IMG/VR virus record: IMGVR_UViG_3300035670_000060
Location: 49,654 to 113,653 of that record
DNA from: a virus
DNA length: 64,000 nucleotides
Strand: one strand, 5' to 3'
Shown here one piece after another: positions 17,601 through 26,854 of the stretch (the stretch's first letter is position 1; every line of letters starts with the position of its first letter). Position numbers and translations under genes: made by a program. The notes below the pieces were generated by a model that made no database searches, was not told the origin of the DNA, and saw only the letters and a list, made by a program, of their open reading frames with translations.

Positions 17601-19011
17601 AACAGCTTGTAATATTTCTTGTACCACATACGGAAAATATGGAAGCTGGTATACTGATTCCTGTTAATGATCCACCATCACCAAAAAATTTTGTAGCGGT
17701 TATGTTATTAGCAGTAAAAGAACCTGAAGCATCTCTAGCAACAATTGTTGAAGCACCATTTGCTGACGCTGCTGTTGTTCTTGCGTTATCTAATGTTCCA
17801 GTTGCTACGTTAGATGCGTTTAAAAATGTGAGCCCAGAACCATTACCAGAAATAGATGTTGATGTTATAGCGTTAGCAGTAAAAGAGCCTGAAGCATCTC
17901 TAGCAACGATTGTTGAAGCACCGTTAGCGGATGCTGCTGTTGTTCTTGCGTTATCTAATGTTCCAGTTGCTACGTTAGATGCGTTTAGATTTGTTAAAGT
18001 ATTTCCACTTCCAACAAAATGAAGTGCAGATACGTTTCCTGATACAGATAGACTATCGCCAACTGTGTTTAGTGTAGCATCTCCAAGATATAATGTGGAT
18101 CCAGAAAGATACAAGTCTTTAAATCTGGATGAACTACTTCCTAAATCATACGTGACATCTACTGAAGGTATTACATTTCCTGATACAGTAAGATTTCCAA
18201 GAGATACGTTCGCAATTCTATACTGTGCATTTGATGTATCAATGTTTGTGTTTGTTCCAGGCTCAATAGGATAATTTTCAAAGAATTTCCATACGCCATC
18301 TGTAGCATCTCTGAACAAACCTGTGTGTACGTTAGCACTATCCGAAAGTCTTTGATAATGTCCAATAAAACCAATATCAACTGCATCGGTTACATTATTT
18401 TTTGCTAACTGAATAATATTATCTTCAACGATCAGATTGTTTGCTGTAACGGAAACTACATTACCTGTGAATGATACGTTTCCTGTTACAACAAGGTCCT
18501 GAAAAGTAACTGATGATGCTGTTCCTAAATCTTGGCCAATCGACGCTACATAGGAGCCACCATCTGTTGTTACAATTTGAAAGTTTGCATTACTGCTATG
18601 ATAATTATACGCTGATACTGACGCAACGTCTACGTTTGCTGCTGACGTTACACGACCCTGAGCATCAATAATAAGTTGAGGTATTTTTGTTGTTGATCCG
18701 TATGTTCCTGATGTTACCGTTGTATTATCTAAATTAATGATTAAATTATTAGAACTTGTAGCTATGCTTGTTGAAATTCCATTCGTGCCACCAATTGTAA
18801 AAACTTCTGATGAAATTGCTACATTATCTGTGCCAGTATTCGCTGAAACTTGAAGTATGCCTGCATTGCCAAGAATACTATTTGCCGTAACAACGTCTAC
18901 AACAAGCGTTCCTGTACCATCACTGAGTTTGTTAACTTCAGAAATGATATCATTGGTGCGAATTCTAAATTCATTGAATGTATTTGAAGTGACTACATTT
19001 GCAATTGCCAT
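14674..19011 (-). CDS. Giant repeat tail fibre without S74 domain
   Basis: A 1445-residue fibre. The N-terminal 470 residues are a beta-rich shaft with phage-fibre phrases (DVTYDLGSSSSRFKDLYLSG; a 38-residue segment starting NASNVATGTLDNARTTAAS occurs twice). Residues about 475-1390 are the same NNFFGxxAGxxNTTG repeats as the adjacent fibre, and the end is ERIRVDSTGMCVNGSPIG... with no chaperone. The start TAATG overlaps the stop of the coiled-coil gene. Without its own S74 domain it may need another trimerisation aid or pair with fibre 1. Confidence 0.87.
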   Translation of the reverse strand: MAIANVVTSNTFNEFRIRTNDIISEVNKLSDGTGTLVVDVVTANSILGNAGILQVSANTGTDNVAISSEVFTIGGTNGISTSIATSSNNLIINLDNTTVTSGTYGSTTKIPQLIIDAQGRVTSAANVDVASVSAYNYHSSNANFQIVTTDGGSYVASIGQDLGTASSVTFQDLVVTGNVSFTGNVVSVTANNLIVEDNIIQLAKNNVTDAVDIGFIGHYQRLSDSANVHTGLFRDATDGVWKFFENYPIEPGTNTNIDTSNAQYRIANVSLGNLTVSGNVIPSVDVTYDLGSSSSRFKDLYLSGSTLYLGDATLNTVGDSLSVSGNVSALHFVGSGNTLTNLNASNVATGTLDNARTTAASANGASTIVARDASGSFTANAITSTSISGNGSGLTFLNASNVATGTLDNARTTAASANGASTIVARDASGSFTANNITATKFFGDGGSLTGISIPASIFSVCGTRNITSCLSGTGGTGTDNFFAGQCAGICNTTGNHNIFIGCGTAFSNTSGRWNTFLGCNAGYCNTVGVRNIFVGDSAGYKNTSGSDNTFLGSAAGACNTTGSFNFFAGSSAGNYNTTGGCNIFIGCGTGFCNTTGAHNSFFGFQAGAYNTTGSHNFFAGRCAGFKNTTGCHNTFIGLEAGFCNSRGCLGLGHGERNFFAGQCAGRFNTSGTNNNYIGSFAGFCNSIGSNNNFFGCSAGYGLNSTQLNIGSHNNLFGAFAGYRINGGSYNNFFGACAGTFNTTGKHNNFIGQSTGYCNTTGSYNNFFGMYAGRFNTTGAGNNFFGNSAGQNNTTGSYNFFAGQCAGYCNTTGADSIFIGRFSGERTIQPDGIYGKLNTFIGTNTGRYNTCGSGNTFLGAYAGHCNAEAFYNVYLGWNAGRKNTCSNNVLMGTLVGQCMTTGVGNVYIGHAAGSFALGGPTCNVVIGQAAGTRHVGSNNIFLGENAGYGAPAQASTGTNNFFAGASAGYCNTTGSHNNFFGSSAGRYNTIGCFNFFAGNCAGYCNTTGCHNVFIGNLAGCSNTTGSSNNFFGQLAGRCNTTGAYNNFIGNRAGFSNTTGSYNNFFGVFAGSYNTTGGQNNFFGNRAGIFNTTGSSNNFFGRNAGCSNTTGGQNNFFGFCAGFSNTTGSYNNFFGRSAGFCNTTGSNNNFIGACAGYSNTTGTCNNFFGFCAGLFSTTGSNNNFFGYLVGRNNTIGSCNNFFGSYAGQNNTTGCHNNFFGLTAGRSNTTGCHNNFIGNSAGYNNNTGSYNFFAGLCAGYCNTSGSHNNFFGCGAGFFNVSGASNNFFGRNAGCCNTTGSYNTFIGHLTGFRNTVGVNNIFMGPSAGIQNTIGNNNIFMGSIAGWNNTSGSYNTFIGSGAGTGNTTANNNIFIGQSAGSSITTGNNNIILGSVSGTSTLSGTIILAAGSTERIRVDSTGMCVNGSPIGSSGSSPGSNLYLATNFGGF
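14850..17590. repeat. Coding array of 51-nt repeats in fibre 2
   Basis: Same repeat family as 10035-13805, about 50 units, with several irregular or longer units near 16150-17100. Blocks near 15200-16130 are nearly the same as blocks of fibre 1 at DNA level. Confidence 0.88.
17707..17988. repeat. Tandem 166-bp-period duplication in fibre 2 shaft
   Basis: About 115 bases starting at 17708 recur at 17873 with few changes. They encode the duplicated shaft segment NASNVATGTLDNARTTAAS..., a repeat common in phage fibre shafts. Confidence 0.85.
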
Positions 19012-19256
19012 TATTCTTTACTCTTTGTTATTGTTAGCAACAATTCCTTTATTTCTTGCAACTCAGATTTTAATTGTACAACTTCATTTCGAACTAACTC
19101 AATTTCGTTTCCTTGTTGAGAATTTCTTCTTCGTTGAATTCTGTATTTTAATAACGAATCATAGTCATTATTTAATAATGCTTTGGAATTTACATCACGT
19201 TCACCAAGACCAGAAACAACTTCTTTCATTTTTAATTTATCATGTTCATATCTCAT
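19011..19256 (-). CDS. Small coiled-coil protein
   Basis: An 81-residue protein whose second half (GNEIELVRNEVVQLKSELQEIK, about 49-70) has a heptad pattern, so it likely forms a coiled coil. It overlaps both neighbours: its ATG at 19256 overlaps the end of the DUF4815-like gene and its TAA overlaps the fibre 2 ATG. The position suggests a small tail-fibre connector or chaperone. No closer family is recognised. Confidence 0.65.
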   Translation of the reverse strand: MRYEHDKLKMKEVVSGLGERDVNSKALLNNDYDSLLKYRIQRRRNSQQGNEIELVRNEVVQLKSELQEIKELLLTITKSKE

Positions 19257-22200
19257 GCTAATGCTATCGCCCTTAGATTTCGAATTCTTGGTGCATATGC
19301 TTTGTTATTCGATAAGAATACAACTTTTACAGCATAATATTTAAAGCCCTCAAACACTCTACCATCAGGTGTCTCGTACTGAACTTCATTATTCAAAACT
19401 TTAAAAATATCTTGTGTATTTGCTGTTGTTGTAAATGCACTCTCGACTGTCATGTATGTATTATTTACTACATTCGTCACGACTCGTTGAACTCTAGCTG
19501 TGCCAACTGCAACCGTATCTCCGATTCTTATATCTTCAGTGAATCGTGTAGAGGTGCCTTCTACAATATTGTTTGAAGTTGAAATCAAAACTGAACCATT
19601 GAGCAATCTACTTCCACCAATTTTTATTGTGGTCGGCACAACATATCTTTCTTCACTATATAGTGCTTCATTTTGCGATGTTGTTTTTGTTGTAACTAAA
19701 TCCATTTCTTGATAAAGTTTACTATCGAAAGAGTCAGCGTCGTTTTCATTCAAAATTTTGTAATAAACTTTAATGTCTGTTCCTGATGGTCGATTTACAT
19801 CAACATAAACAACCAAATCAGTGGCTTCAAATCCGTCATTTAGTGCAACTCTACGTGATATGTATCTTGAATCTGAAATGTATGGTCCTTCTGGATTCTC
19901 TTCGTTTTCAATTGATATAGTTTGACTTGCTGCATTATTTTCATTGAACGTTCCAACAATTGTCATGTGTGTAGCATTCACGACATCACCTGCAATTCGA
20001 TAATTGTCACCAAATTTTACATATTGTCCACCTTGTATTTCGCCGATAAAGTTTGTACCTGTTCCTATTACTGTATTACTTCCAGACGTATATGTTACTG
20101 TACCAGAAATGCTTGTGTTTGAAGTTAGATTATTTATTTCAAAATCTTCATAAATTGCATTACCTCTTGTCAGATCAATATACGGTGAAATATATCGACT
20201 TCTTGTTGACATTGTAGCCTTCAGAGACAATGATTTAATTGAATATGTTGTTTCATTTATTGTATTTGAAACTTGCTTTTGTGCAGGCAATTTAATGCGC
20301 TCAAGATTTTTAATTGGTATATAATTATCTAAAGTAAACGACGGTGTAGCAGTTCTAATTTCATAATTGATAGATGTTTGTGAAGGCACCAAGTCTTCCA
20401 TATTAGTCTGTACTGTGCTATATGTAAAGTTTGTACCAACTCCTATATTTTCAAAAGTTGCTAAAGCAGATGTTGTTGTAGAAAATACAGCAATCTTCAT
20501 ATTGAATTTAATATCGAGATTCTGTCTTGGTGTCCATGTAGAATCATTTGAACTTGTAAATAATACACCACCAATCAGTGCGTTGTTTTTATCAATTCGA
20601 GTATTCAAGTTTGCATTTGTGATATCTAATTGACCAAGTTCTGCTGTGAAAATTTCAAAGTCTGTTGAATTACCTTCGGGTTTAGCTACAAAGCAATATT
20701 CATTTCCAGGAAGTAAGAATATTGGATTTAAAAATGTAAACGTTGTAGGTGTTTGAGCAGTTGCATTTACAGTAATTCCACTTGACGGTTTACGTACAAT
20801 TTCACCGCCTATAGTCTTTCTTGTAGGTAATCCATTATCCATTTCACGAATTTCAACTGAAACTTTTAGATTTGGATTTGAAGATTTTTTCTTAAAATAT
20901 AAATCTATTGACGTTACAAAAACACCATCTGGATATGTAATCTCATCAACATAAAAACTTTGAGCAACAGGATCATATACTTGATTAGTTATTACCGTTG
21001 TTGTTGTTGTACTTTCTCTTTGTCTTGCAGTTTCAACCGTTGTTACACTATCAGTTCTTGTTTTTCCTGTCGCAGTTCTATTACCGAACGATATTGTTGA
21101 AGGTCTTGTGTTATATGTAATAGAACTTTTAACTTGTGTTAAACCTGATGCTTGAATTGATGTTCTAGCATAAGTAGTGGTATCTGATAATCTATTTGTT
21201 GGACTATCACTTATTTTAAATTCTCTTGTTCCAACGTAAAATGAATTTGCAGGAACTCTAAAAATTCCATAGATATCGTTTTGTTCAGAAACTATCAATG
21301 ATCCATCTGAAACAATCGTATAATAAACTCCGAGTGCGCTAGAAGGCAACAAACCGTCATTATCACACAAATCGGCTAACTGCTGAATTGTTGTAGATCC
21401 TAATAATCTAATTTGTTTACAGTGTTGTGTGACGAGTTCTTCATTGAAGAATGCGTACATTTTTGTGCCGGCTTTAACTCCTGCTGCATAAAATATAAAA
21501 TCTCTCGATCTCATAACTTGAGAAACCGAAACATCAACAACTCTGTCCACCGTTTGAGATGTTGCTTGACCAACTCTTACGTCTGCCGTATTGATGAATT
21601 CAGACGATCTATTTGTGGTGGTTTGTCTTGTTACTGCATCTACACCTGTTGTTGTTGTTTGAGTAAAATTCCACCATCCACCTCCACCCCATACCCAAGA
21701 CTGATTCGTTGTTCCTAAATTGACGTTTTCTCTTGTTGTTGATGATGTTACTTGAGCGGGTTGTCCAATCCAGTAAGCATTTTGTGGTGCAATTTCTGTG
21801 TTCCATGCATTCGCCAACGCTCTCCAATTATCAGCATCGGCTGAAGTGTCAATGACCAAATCTTGTTCTGGATTTCTTGTTGTTGATAACCATGTGTCTG
21901 ATGGTGGAAATATATCCATATCTCCAACCCAAGTAAATGTCAATTCTTGTGCAAGATTTATGAATGTTGAAGCGTAGGGCTGAGTAATAAAATTTTCAGT
22001 GGTATAGTTTAATATTAATTTTCTTCCTGGTAACAAAGTTAAACCTGAGGAAAGTGTACTATTATAAACAAATTTTGTTTGATTACTGTTTATAGAATAT
22101 GCAGTTGCATATCGGTCAGTTCTTTCTATTGCAGCATGATAATTACTAGATTTTACGTCTGCAACTGCTGATCCTGTGAATGGATCAACTAGAACACCAT

Positions 22201-25200
22201 TCTTAAACCTATCAATGCCAGTATCGTCAATAACAATTTTTTCCGATGCTTGGCGTTCAAGTAGATTAAGTGATGAGTAATATTCAAGTTTATTTACACG
22301 GCTATCTATTTTTCCAACATCAGCCATTGTATATCGTTTATTTTTAAGTAACTTAACAGGTACACCGATAGGTTTTGATGGATACGGAGGCACAAATATT
22401 TCAGCGATCTCCATTGTATCAGGTAATGGCGGAGGAGTTTGTTGAATTGGATATCCAGGCGATCCGTTATTAAACCCAAGTTCACCTCGTGAATTGATAT
22501 AGAGTTTAGCTATACGACCTTTATAGAATATTAAGTCTGCATCGAAGTCTGATCCAGCTAATGGTGTATGCAAACCTCCAGGAGGTATTTGATATACGCC
22601 TGTGTCGACAGGATTTAAAGATGTGTTTGCTGTTTTGATTGGTCTAAAATCTATACAGTTTCTTAAATCGTATACTATAGAAGTTTTTGGACTTATATAA
22701 ACTGGAATGTTTGAAGTTGTAATCGTTGTGTTAGATATAACAGAATCGTTAATAGGATAAGAATCTACTGAAAGATATCCAACACCCTGTGTAACGTCAT
22801 GTGTAAAGTGATCATAAACAACATGTAAACGACCTGTGGGTTTATATCCAACTCGTGGTGTAATTGTCGCATGTTCATAGCTATTGTCACGCTGACCATT
22901 ATCAAAAATGTAATTTGATGTGACTATAGTATTAAAACTTGTATTCGTATTTGCTGCTGTTACAAATGTTGTATCATTAGATTGGTAGATTGCGTGAAGT
23001 TGATAAACATCAGCACGACCAAGACTATATGGTCCAGTAAATAATGTTGAATGTGTATTTGGATTGATATTAGTGTTTGCTTGATAATTTAAAATCTTAC
23101 GCATTTCTTTTGCGTTTGATCTATCCATTGTAGTAAATACTTTTGCACTAAATGTTGTTGCGTGTGCTTCTTGAATATCAATCGTTACAGAGTCTGGTGC
23201 TGTTACATTAACGCTTCTTGTTGTACCACTACCGCCGTATCCTGACAAATCTATAATTGATCCTGTAGGAAGAATTTTTGTAATATTAGAACCAGCTGCT
23301 CCTGTAGAATGCGTAGATGTTAAAATGATATGATTGGCATTAGGTAAACTTGCAATCGTTTTATTTTCACCATTTATTTGAATAATTTCACCAACATTAA
23401 ATCTTGTTCGTGGATCAACTGAGACTCCTGATATGGTGTTTGCACCAATTAATATAGTTCCTGTTGCAATTGTTGATGTTTGTACGTTTGCACCACCGTT
23501 TGTTATTACAACAAAATAGTATTCATCTTTTTGTGCTGAAGAAAGTGCACCAGTTCCTACAAATGTTTCCGATGAGTCTGTTGAAGAAATGACAGCTTGA
23601 CCGCTTGAAAAGTTTACATTGTAAACTTTTCTAAATCTAAAACCGGTCTCAAGTTGACCCTGCTCATCCCTCAAAGTTTTAATTGCAGAATATGGTAAAT
23701 TAAAAATTAATTTACCAAAAGATTGTTCTTGAAGAACTGCATTACCATTTGAGTCTAATACGATATCTGCGATTCTATTTGGTGTGGAATCACTATATAA
23801 TGATCTAACTTGTGAAAATGTATTTCCAGAATTAACGATAACATCTGTTAGATACAAATAGTATGATGCTGTGTTTTGACCAGGATTTCCGCTTACGTAA
23901 TCGATACCTTTAACTCTAGCTGTGCCAATTTTTGTACCTGACAAAACTGACGCTGTGTTTTGACCTAACGTGATAGTTTGTTGAGGTGCGTTATAAAGAT
24001 CAACAGAGGTTGCTTCCATTATATCCCAATCACCCATGACTTCATTGACTTCAACATAATTACCAGAGTTGATTTGAGTTCTAACTTGTTCAACATACTG
24101 AGTAGCAAGACCTTTTTCTAAAGTTACCTCTTGCTTTATAATAAATTCATTTCTAAATCCTGAAACATATGACGTAAATGGATCTACTTCAACCAAAAGA
24201 AGATTCGTATTTCCACCGTCAACTGACTCATATCTACCTCCGTTGTTATTCAAAAGCAAATGTTCACGTATATTTAATTTTGGATCTGATAATGTGTAAT
24301 TGCCAGATTCTTCGAATGTTCTTTTTGCTACAACTTGACCAAGTTTACTTTCAAGTCCAACATCTTTTCTTTTCTTTACAACTCCATTTTCAACTTCAAG
24401 TAAACTTATAAATTCGTTTTCATCAGTAGATGTTCCAAAAGGAACTTTGGTAAGAACTGTATCAATTTTTAATCGGTCTGCACCCGGTGCCTGAAAGTTT
24501 GGTGTGCCCGCTGCATTATCCAATAAACTTGTATCATCCAAATAGTCAACAAAAGATTTTTCAGGAACAAGACCTATTTTATATGAGGGTTCATTTGAAT
24601 ACTTGTCAAGAATTAAAGTTTGTCTGCTATTTTTAATAAAGTGATCTGAAATATAGACAATACCGTCACCAATATTGACTTTTGAACCTCGATTAAAAAT
24701 TCTTTCATTTTCTGTGCCTGGATTTTCAACATATCTTGTTGCATCTGAAGTGGCTGTTAATGCATAAAATCTGGATGTTGCATTTGATGTGAAAATTAAT
24801 TCATTATTTTCAAACTCAATAGAAGTTCTTTTATCTGTAACTAATGTTACATCAACAGTATTTGATGAACCATTATTTAATATTGTGTTCGCTGTTGTTG
24901 CCGTCAAATTGCCAACTGCATCACCAACATGAATATAACTATTTTCTGTAATAGGATCTGTATAAAATGCTCGAATAACCGCTGTGTTTCCTGTAGAAAA
25001 TGTTATTGTATTTCCTATTGTTAGAAGGGTTGATACAGCATTAACGGAAAGAATGTATGCACCCGAAGACGTATAGTTAATAAATAACGTCTTCGGATCA
25101 TTATTTTCAAGATCGCTTACGATGCCAACATATGCTTTTACGCCTGTATTTGCGGAAATAATTTCTTCATGTAAAAAATTTGTAACGTTTGCTTCAGTCT

Positions 25201-25465
25201 CATCGTATTCTTGTTGAAGTTTTACATATGATACTGAATAGTCTAAATTTTGTTCACAGCCATCTAAAATATAACCCGGCTTGAAAAAATAATTTGCAAA
25301 TCTTTCAATTTGTTTTTGCTGAAGTGATTGTGCTTGAGTTAATTCTCTGGCCTGAACAGCACGTCCAGGCACAAAGAGAACCCTTGCAAATTTTTTATCT
25401 TCATCAAAATCATCATAATACGGACTGTTGTTTAAATCCAGTCCGCCAGGATTCGTATTAGCCAT
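19253..25465 (-). CDS. Very large virion structural protein, DUF4815-like (baseplate/fibre platform)
   Basis: A 2070-residue protein, the largest here. Its N-terminus (PYYDDFDEDKKFARVLFVPGRAVQARELTQAQSL, then QQKQIERFANYFF) is the DUF4815 signature found in large tail proteins of T4-like cyanophages and relatives. The middle is beta-rich and Thr/Ser/Asn-rich. A segment near residue 1500 (PVAQSFYVDEITYPDGVFVTSIDLYF, LLPGNEYCFVA) resembles carbohydrate-binding-like beta-sandwich domains of tail proteins. It occupies the slot of T4 genes 9-12 between gp8 and the fibres, so a baseplate periphery and fibre-anchoring role is inferred. Confidence 0.8.
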   Translation of the reverse strand: MANTNPGGLDLNNSPYYDDFDEDKKFARVLFVPGRAVQARELTQAQSLQQKQIERFANYFFKPGYILDGCEQNLDYSVSYVKLQQEYDETEANVTNFLHEEIISANTGVKAYVGIVSDLENNDPKTLFINYTSSGAYILSVNAVSTLLTIGNTITFSTGNTAVIRAFYTDPITENSYIHVGDAVGNLTATTANTILNNGSSNTVDVTLVTDKRTSIEFENNELIFTSNATSRFYALTATSDATRYVENPGTENERIFNRGSKVNIGDGIVYISDHFIKNSRQTLILDKYSNEPSYKIGLVPEKSFVDYLDDTSLLDNAAGTPNFQAPGADRLKIDTVLTKVPFGTSTDENEFISLLEVENGVVKKRKDVGLESKLGQVVAKRTFEESGNYTLSDPKLNIREHLLLNNNGGRYESVDGGNTNLLLVEVDPFTSYVSGFRNEFIIKQEVTLEKGLATQYVEQVRTQINSGNYVEVNEVMGDWDIMEATSVDLYNAPQQTITLGQNTASVLSGTKIGTARVKGIDYVSGNPGQNTASYYLYLTDVIVNSGNTFSQVRSLYSDSTPNRIADIVLDSNGNAVLQEQSFGKLIFNLPYSAIKTLRDEQGQLETGFRFRKVYNVNFSSGQAVISSTDSSETFVGTGALSSAQKDEYYFVVITNGGANVQTSTIATGTILIGANTISGVSVDPRTRFNVGEIIQINGENKTIASLPNANHIILTSTHSTGAAGSNITKILPTGSIIDLSGYGGSGTTRSVNVTAPDSVTIDIQEAHATTFSAKVFTTMDRSNAKEMRKILNYQANTNINPNTHSTLFTGPYSLGRADVYQLHAIYQSNDTTFVTAANTNTSFNTIVTSNYIFDNGQRDNSYEHATITPRVGYKPTGRLHVVYDHFTHDVTQGVGYLSVDSYPINDSVISNTTITTSNIPVYISPKTSIVYDLRNCIDFRPIKTANTSLNPVDTGVYQIPPGGLHTPLAGSDFDADLIFYKGRIAKLYINSRGELGFNNGSPGYPIQQTPPPLPDTMEIAEIFVPPYPSKPIGVPVKLLKNKRYTMADVGKIDSRVNKLEYYSSLNLLERQASEKIVIDDTGIDRFKNGVLVDPFTGSAVADVKSSNYHAAIERTDRYATAYSINSNQTKFVYNSTLSSGLTLLPGRKLILNYTTENFITQPYASTFINLAQELTFTWVGDMDIFPPSDTWLSTTRNPEQDLVIDTSADADNWRALANAWNTEIAPQNAYWIGQPAQVTSSTTRENVNLGTTNQSWVWGGGGWWNFTQTTTTGVDAVTRQTTTNRSSEFINTADVRVGQATSQTVDRVVDVSVSQVMRSRDFIFYAAGVKAGTKMYAFFNEELVTQHCKQIRLLGSTTIQQLADLCDNDGLLPSSALGVYYTIVSDGSLIVSEQNDIYGIFRVPANSFYVGTREFKISDSPTNRLSDTTTYARTSIQASGLTQVKSSITYNTRPSTISFGNRTATGKTRTDSVTTVETARQRESTTTTTVITNQVYDPVAQSFYVDEITYPDGVFVTSIDLYFKKKSSNPNLKVSVEIREMDNGLPTRKTIGGEIVRKPSSGITVNATAQTPTTFTFLNPIFLLPGNEYCFVAKPEGNSTDFEIFTAELGQLDITNANLNTRIDKNNALIGGVLFTSSNDSTWTPRQNLDIKFNMKIAVFSTTTSALATFENIGVGTNFTYSTVQTNMEDLVPSQTSINYEIRTATPSFTLDNYIPIKNLERIKLPAQKQVSNTINETTYSIKSLSLKATMSTRSRYISPYIDLTRGNAIYEDFEINNLTSNTSISGTVTYTSGSNTVIGTGTNFIGEIQGGQYVKFGDNYRIAGDVVNATHMTIVGTFNENNAASQTISIENEENPEGPYISDSRYISRRVALNDGFEATDLVVYVDVNRPSGTDIKVYYKILNENDADSFDSKLYQEMDLVTTKTTSQNEALYSEERYVVPTTIKIGGSRLLNGSVLISTSNNIVEGTSTRFTEDIRIGDTVAVGTARVQRVVTNVVNNTYMTVESAFTTTANTQDIFKVLNNEVQYETPDGRVFEGFKYYAVKVVFLSNNKAYAPRIRNLRAIALA

Positions 25466-25485
25466 GTTTTATTATTCCGATTGAA

Positions 25486-26814
25486 TTAGAACTCAACAAT
25501 TAACTTTACATCCTCAATCTGATCATCTGCTCTAGAAATTGGACTTCTATATTCAGTATACAATACATCACCGCTATAAGGCTGTAGACCTGGTGTATTG
25601 TTTGCACTAATGTTACCAGAACCACCAGATGAAGTTGTAAATGATGTATTCAAAAAGTTCATTGGATATGGTTTTGTTGTGTAAACATAGCTGTTAACAG
25701 TATCAACTTCAACAACTTTTGCTGTGTTAGAACCAACAGTCATTGTAGAATCAACTGTAATATCTGTTGTACTGCTTACAGTGTATCTAAATGTTTGACG
25801 ATAATTTGTTGCAAGTGCTCTTGTTGTTGTACCGTATGTATATGGATCACGAATCAATCCCACTTTTCTAAAGTCGTTTGCAGTAGAAATTGTACCACCT
25901 TCGGTACCATCTAAACGAACATTAACCATAGCATATTTGCCACCAAGTTCTTCTACTGGATCTGCACCATGTCCACCTTTTGGACTAATTACTGCTGTCG
26001 CTGCACCACTAGATCCTGTGCCACCAATCGAAACAGTTGCATTATTATAACCAGTGCCTTTGTTTGTAACCGTAATACTTCTAATAATACCAGAAGTAAC
26101 GTTAGCCGTTGCAGTTGCGCCTGATCCATCACCAGTAATTGTAACTATAGCTTGTGCACCACCGTCTGTATAGCCTGATCCACCATTAGTTACCTTGATA
26201 ACATAAATTCCACCATCTTCCGATGCAGCCGCACTTTGAACATCCCATTGATCAGAGCCGTCATCACTTGTTAGAAGTTTTACTGGAATGTAATCATTAG
26301 TTAGAAACTTCAGTGCGTCTGAAGTTGTAACTTTATACATAAACTTCCACACATAGTTATCAGCCGTTTCAAAAATATCAGTTGAAACACCTGTTGGTTT
26401 TACTGATGAAGGAACCGCTGTAACGCCATTTGCAGAATTACGAAGACACTTATACACATTGTATTCATCTGTCATAACATAAAAATCATCACTCTCAATT
26501 AAGTTAGTGTCAACATCATCGTACATTTTATATGTTGTGCCTGATGTCCAATTGTATCGTGGAATCGCTAATGAAACGTCCGCTGCTGTAGCACGTTTTG
26601 CAGCAACCATATCATTCCATGGTAGATATTCGACGTTAGCTGTTGATGTTGTTGGTGTAGGTGGACTAGAATCAGATCCACCATCATTTGATGCGCCAAA
26701 TGCTGATGGTCCGCCTATGTAAAGATACACAACGGTATTTGCTGCTTCACTGAAACCTTCAGCGAATTGTTGTGCGTTATGAATTCTAAATTTGTGACTT
26801 ACTGTTGCAGGCAT
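25486..26814 (-). CDS. 8: Baseplate wedge protein gp8
   Basis: Wedge subunit that joins gp6, gp7 and gp10 in the baseplate. The 442-residue protein shows the T4 gp8 pattern: AIPRYNW (T4 AVIPRRDW), DNYVWKFMYKV (T4 DGYVWEYLFEI), NDYIPVK, and the C-terminal GDVLYTEYRSPISRADDQIEDVKLIVEF (T4 GEMIYMENRPPI...DQTEEINILFTF). It is longer than T4 gp8 because of a glycine-rich insert near 210-290. RBS AAGGAG and an exact late promoter lie upstream. It follows the gp7-like gene. Confidence 0.93.
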   Translation of the reverse strand: MPATVSHKFRIHNAQQFAEGFSEAANTVVYLYIGGPSAFGASNDGGSDSSPPTPTTSTANVEYLPWNDMVAAKRATAADVSLAIPRYNWTSGTTYKMYDDVDTNLIESDDFYVMTDEYNVYKCLRNSANGVTAVPSSVKPTGVSTDIFETADNYVWKFMYKVTTSDALKFLTNDYIPVKLLTSDDGSDQWDVQSAAASEDGGIYVIKVTNGGSGYTDGGAQAIVTITGDGSGATATANVTSGIIRSITVTNKGTGYNNATVSIGGTGSSGAATAVISPKGGHGADPVEELGGKYAMVNVRLDGTEGGTISTANDFRKVGLIRDPYTYGTTTRALATNYRQTFRYTVSSTTDITVDSTMTVGSNTAKVVEVDTVNSYVYTTKPYPMNFLNTSFTTSSGGSGNISANNTPGLQPYSGDVLYTEYRSPISRADDQIEDVKLIVEF

Positions 26815-26838
26815 AATAATCTCCTTAAATAACTAGTT

Positions 26839-26846
26839 TATTTATA
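26839..26846 (-). promoter_or_regulatory. T4-type late promoter for gp8 and the fibre unit
   Basis: Exact TATAAATA on the minus strand in the 40-base gap between the gp7-like stop and the gp8 start, with AAGGAG just before the ATG at 26814. It probably serves gp8, the DUF4815-like gene and the fibres. Confidence 0.75.
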
Positions 26847-26854
26847 TGTTTTGT

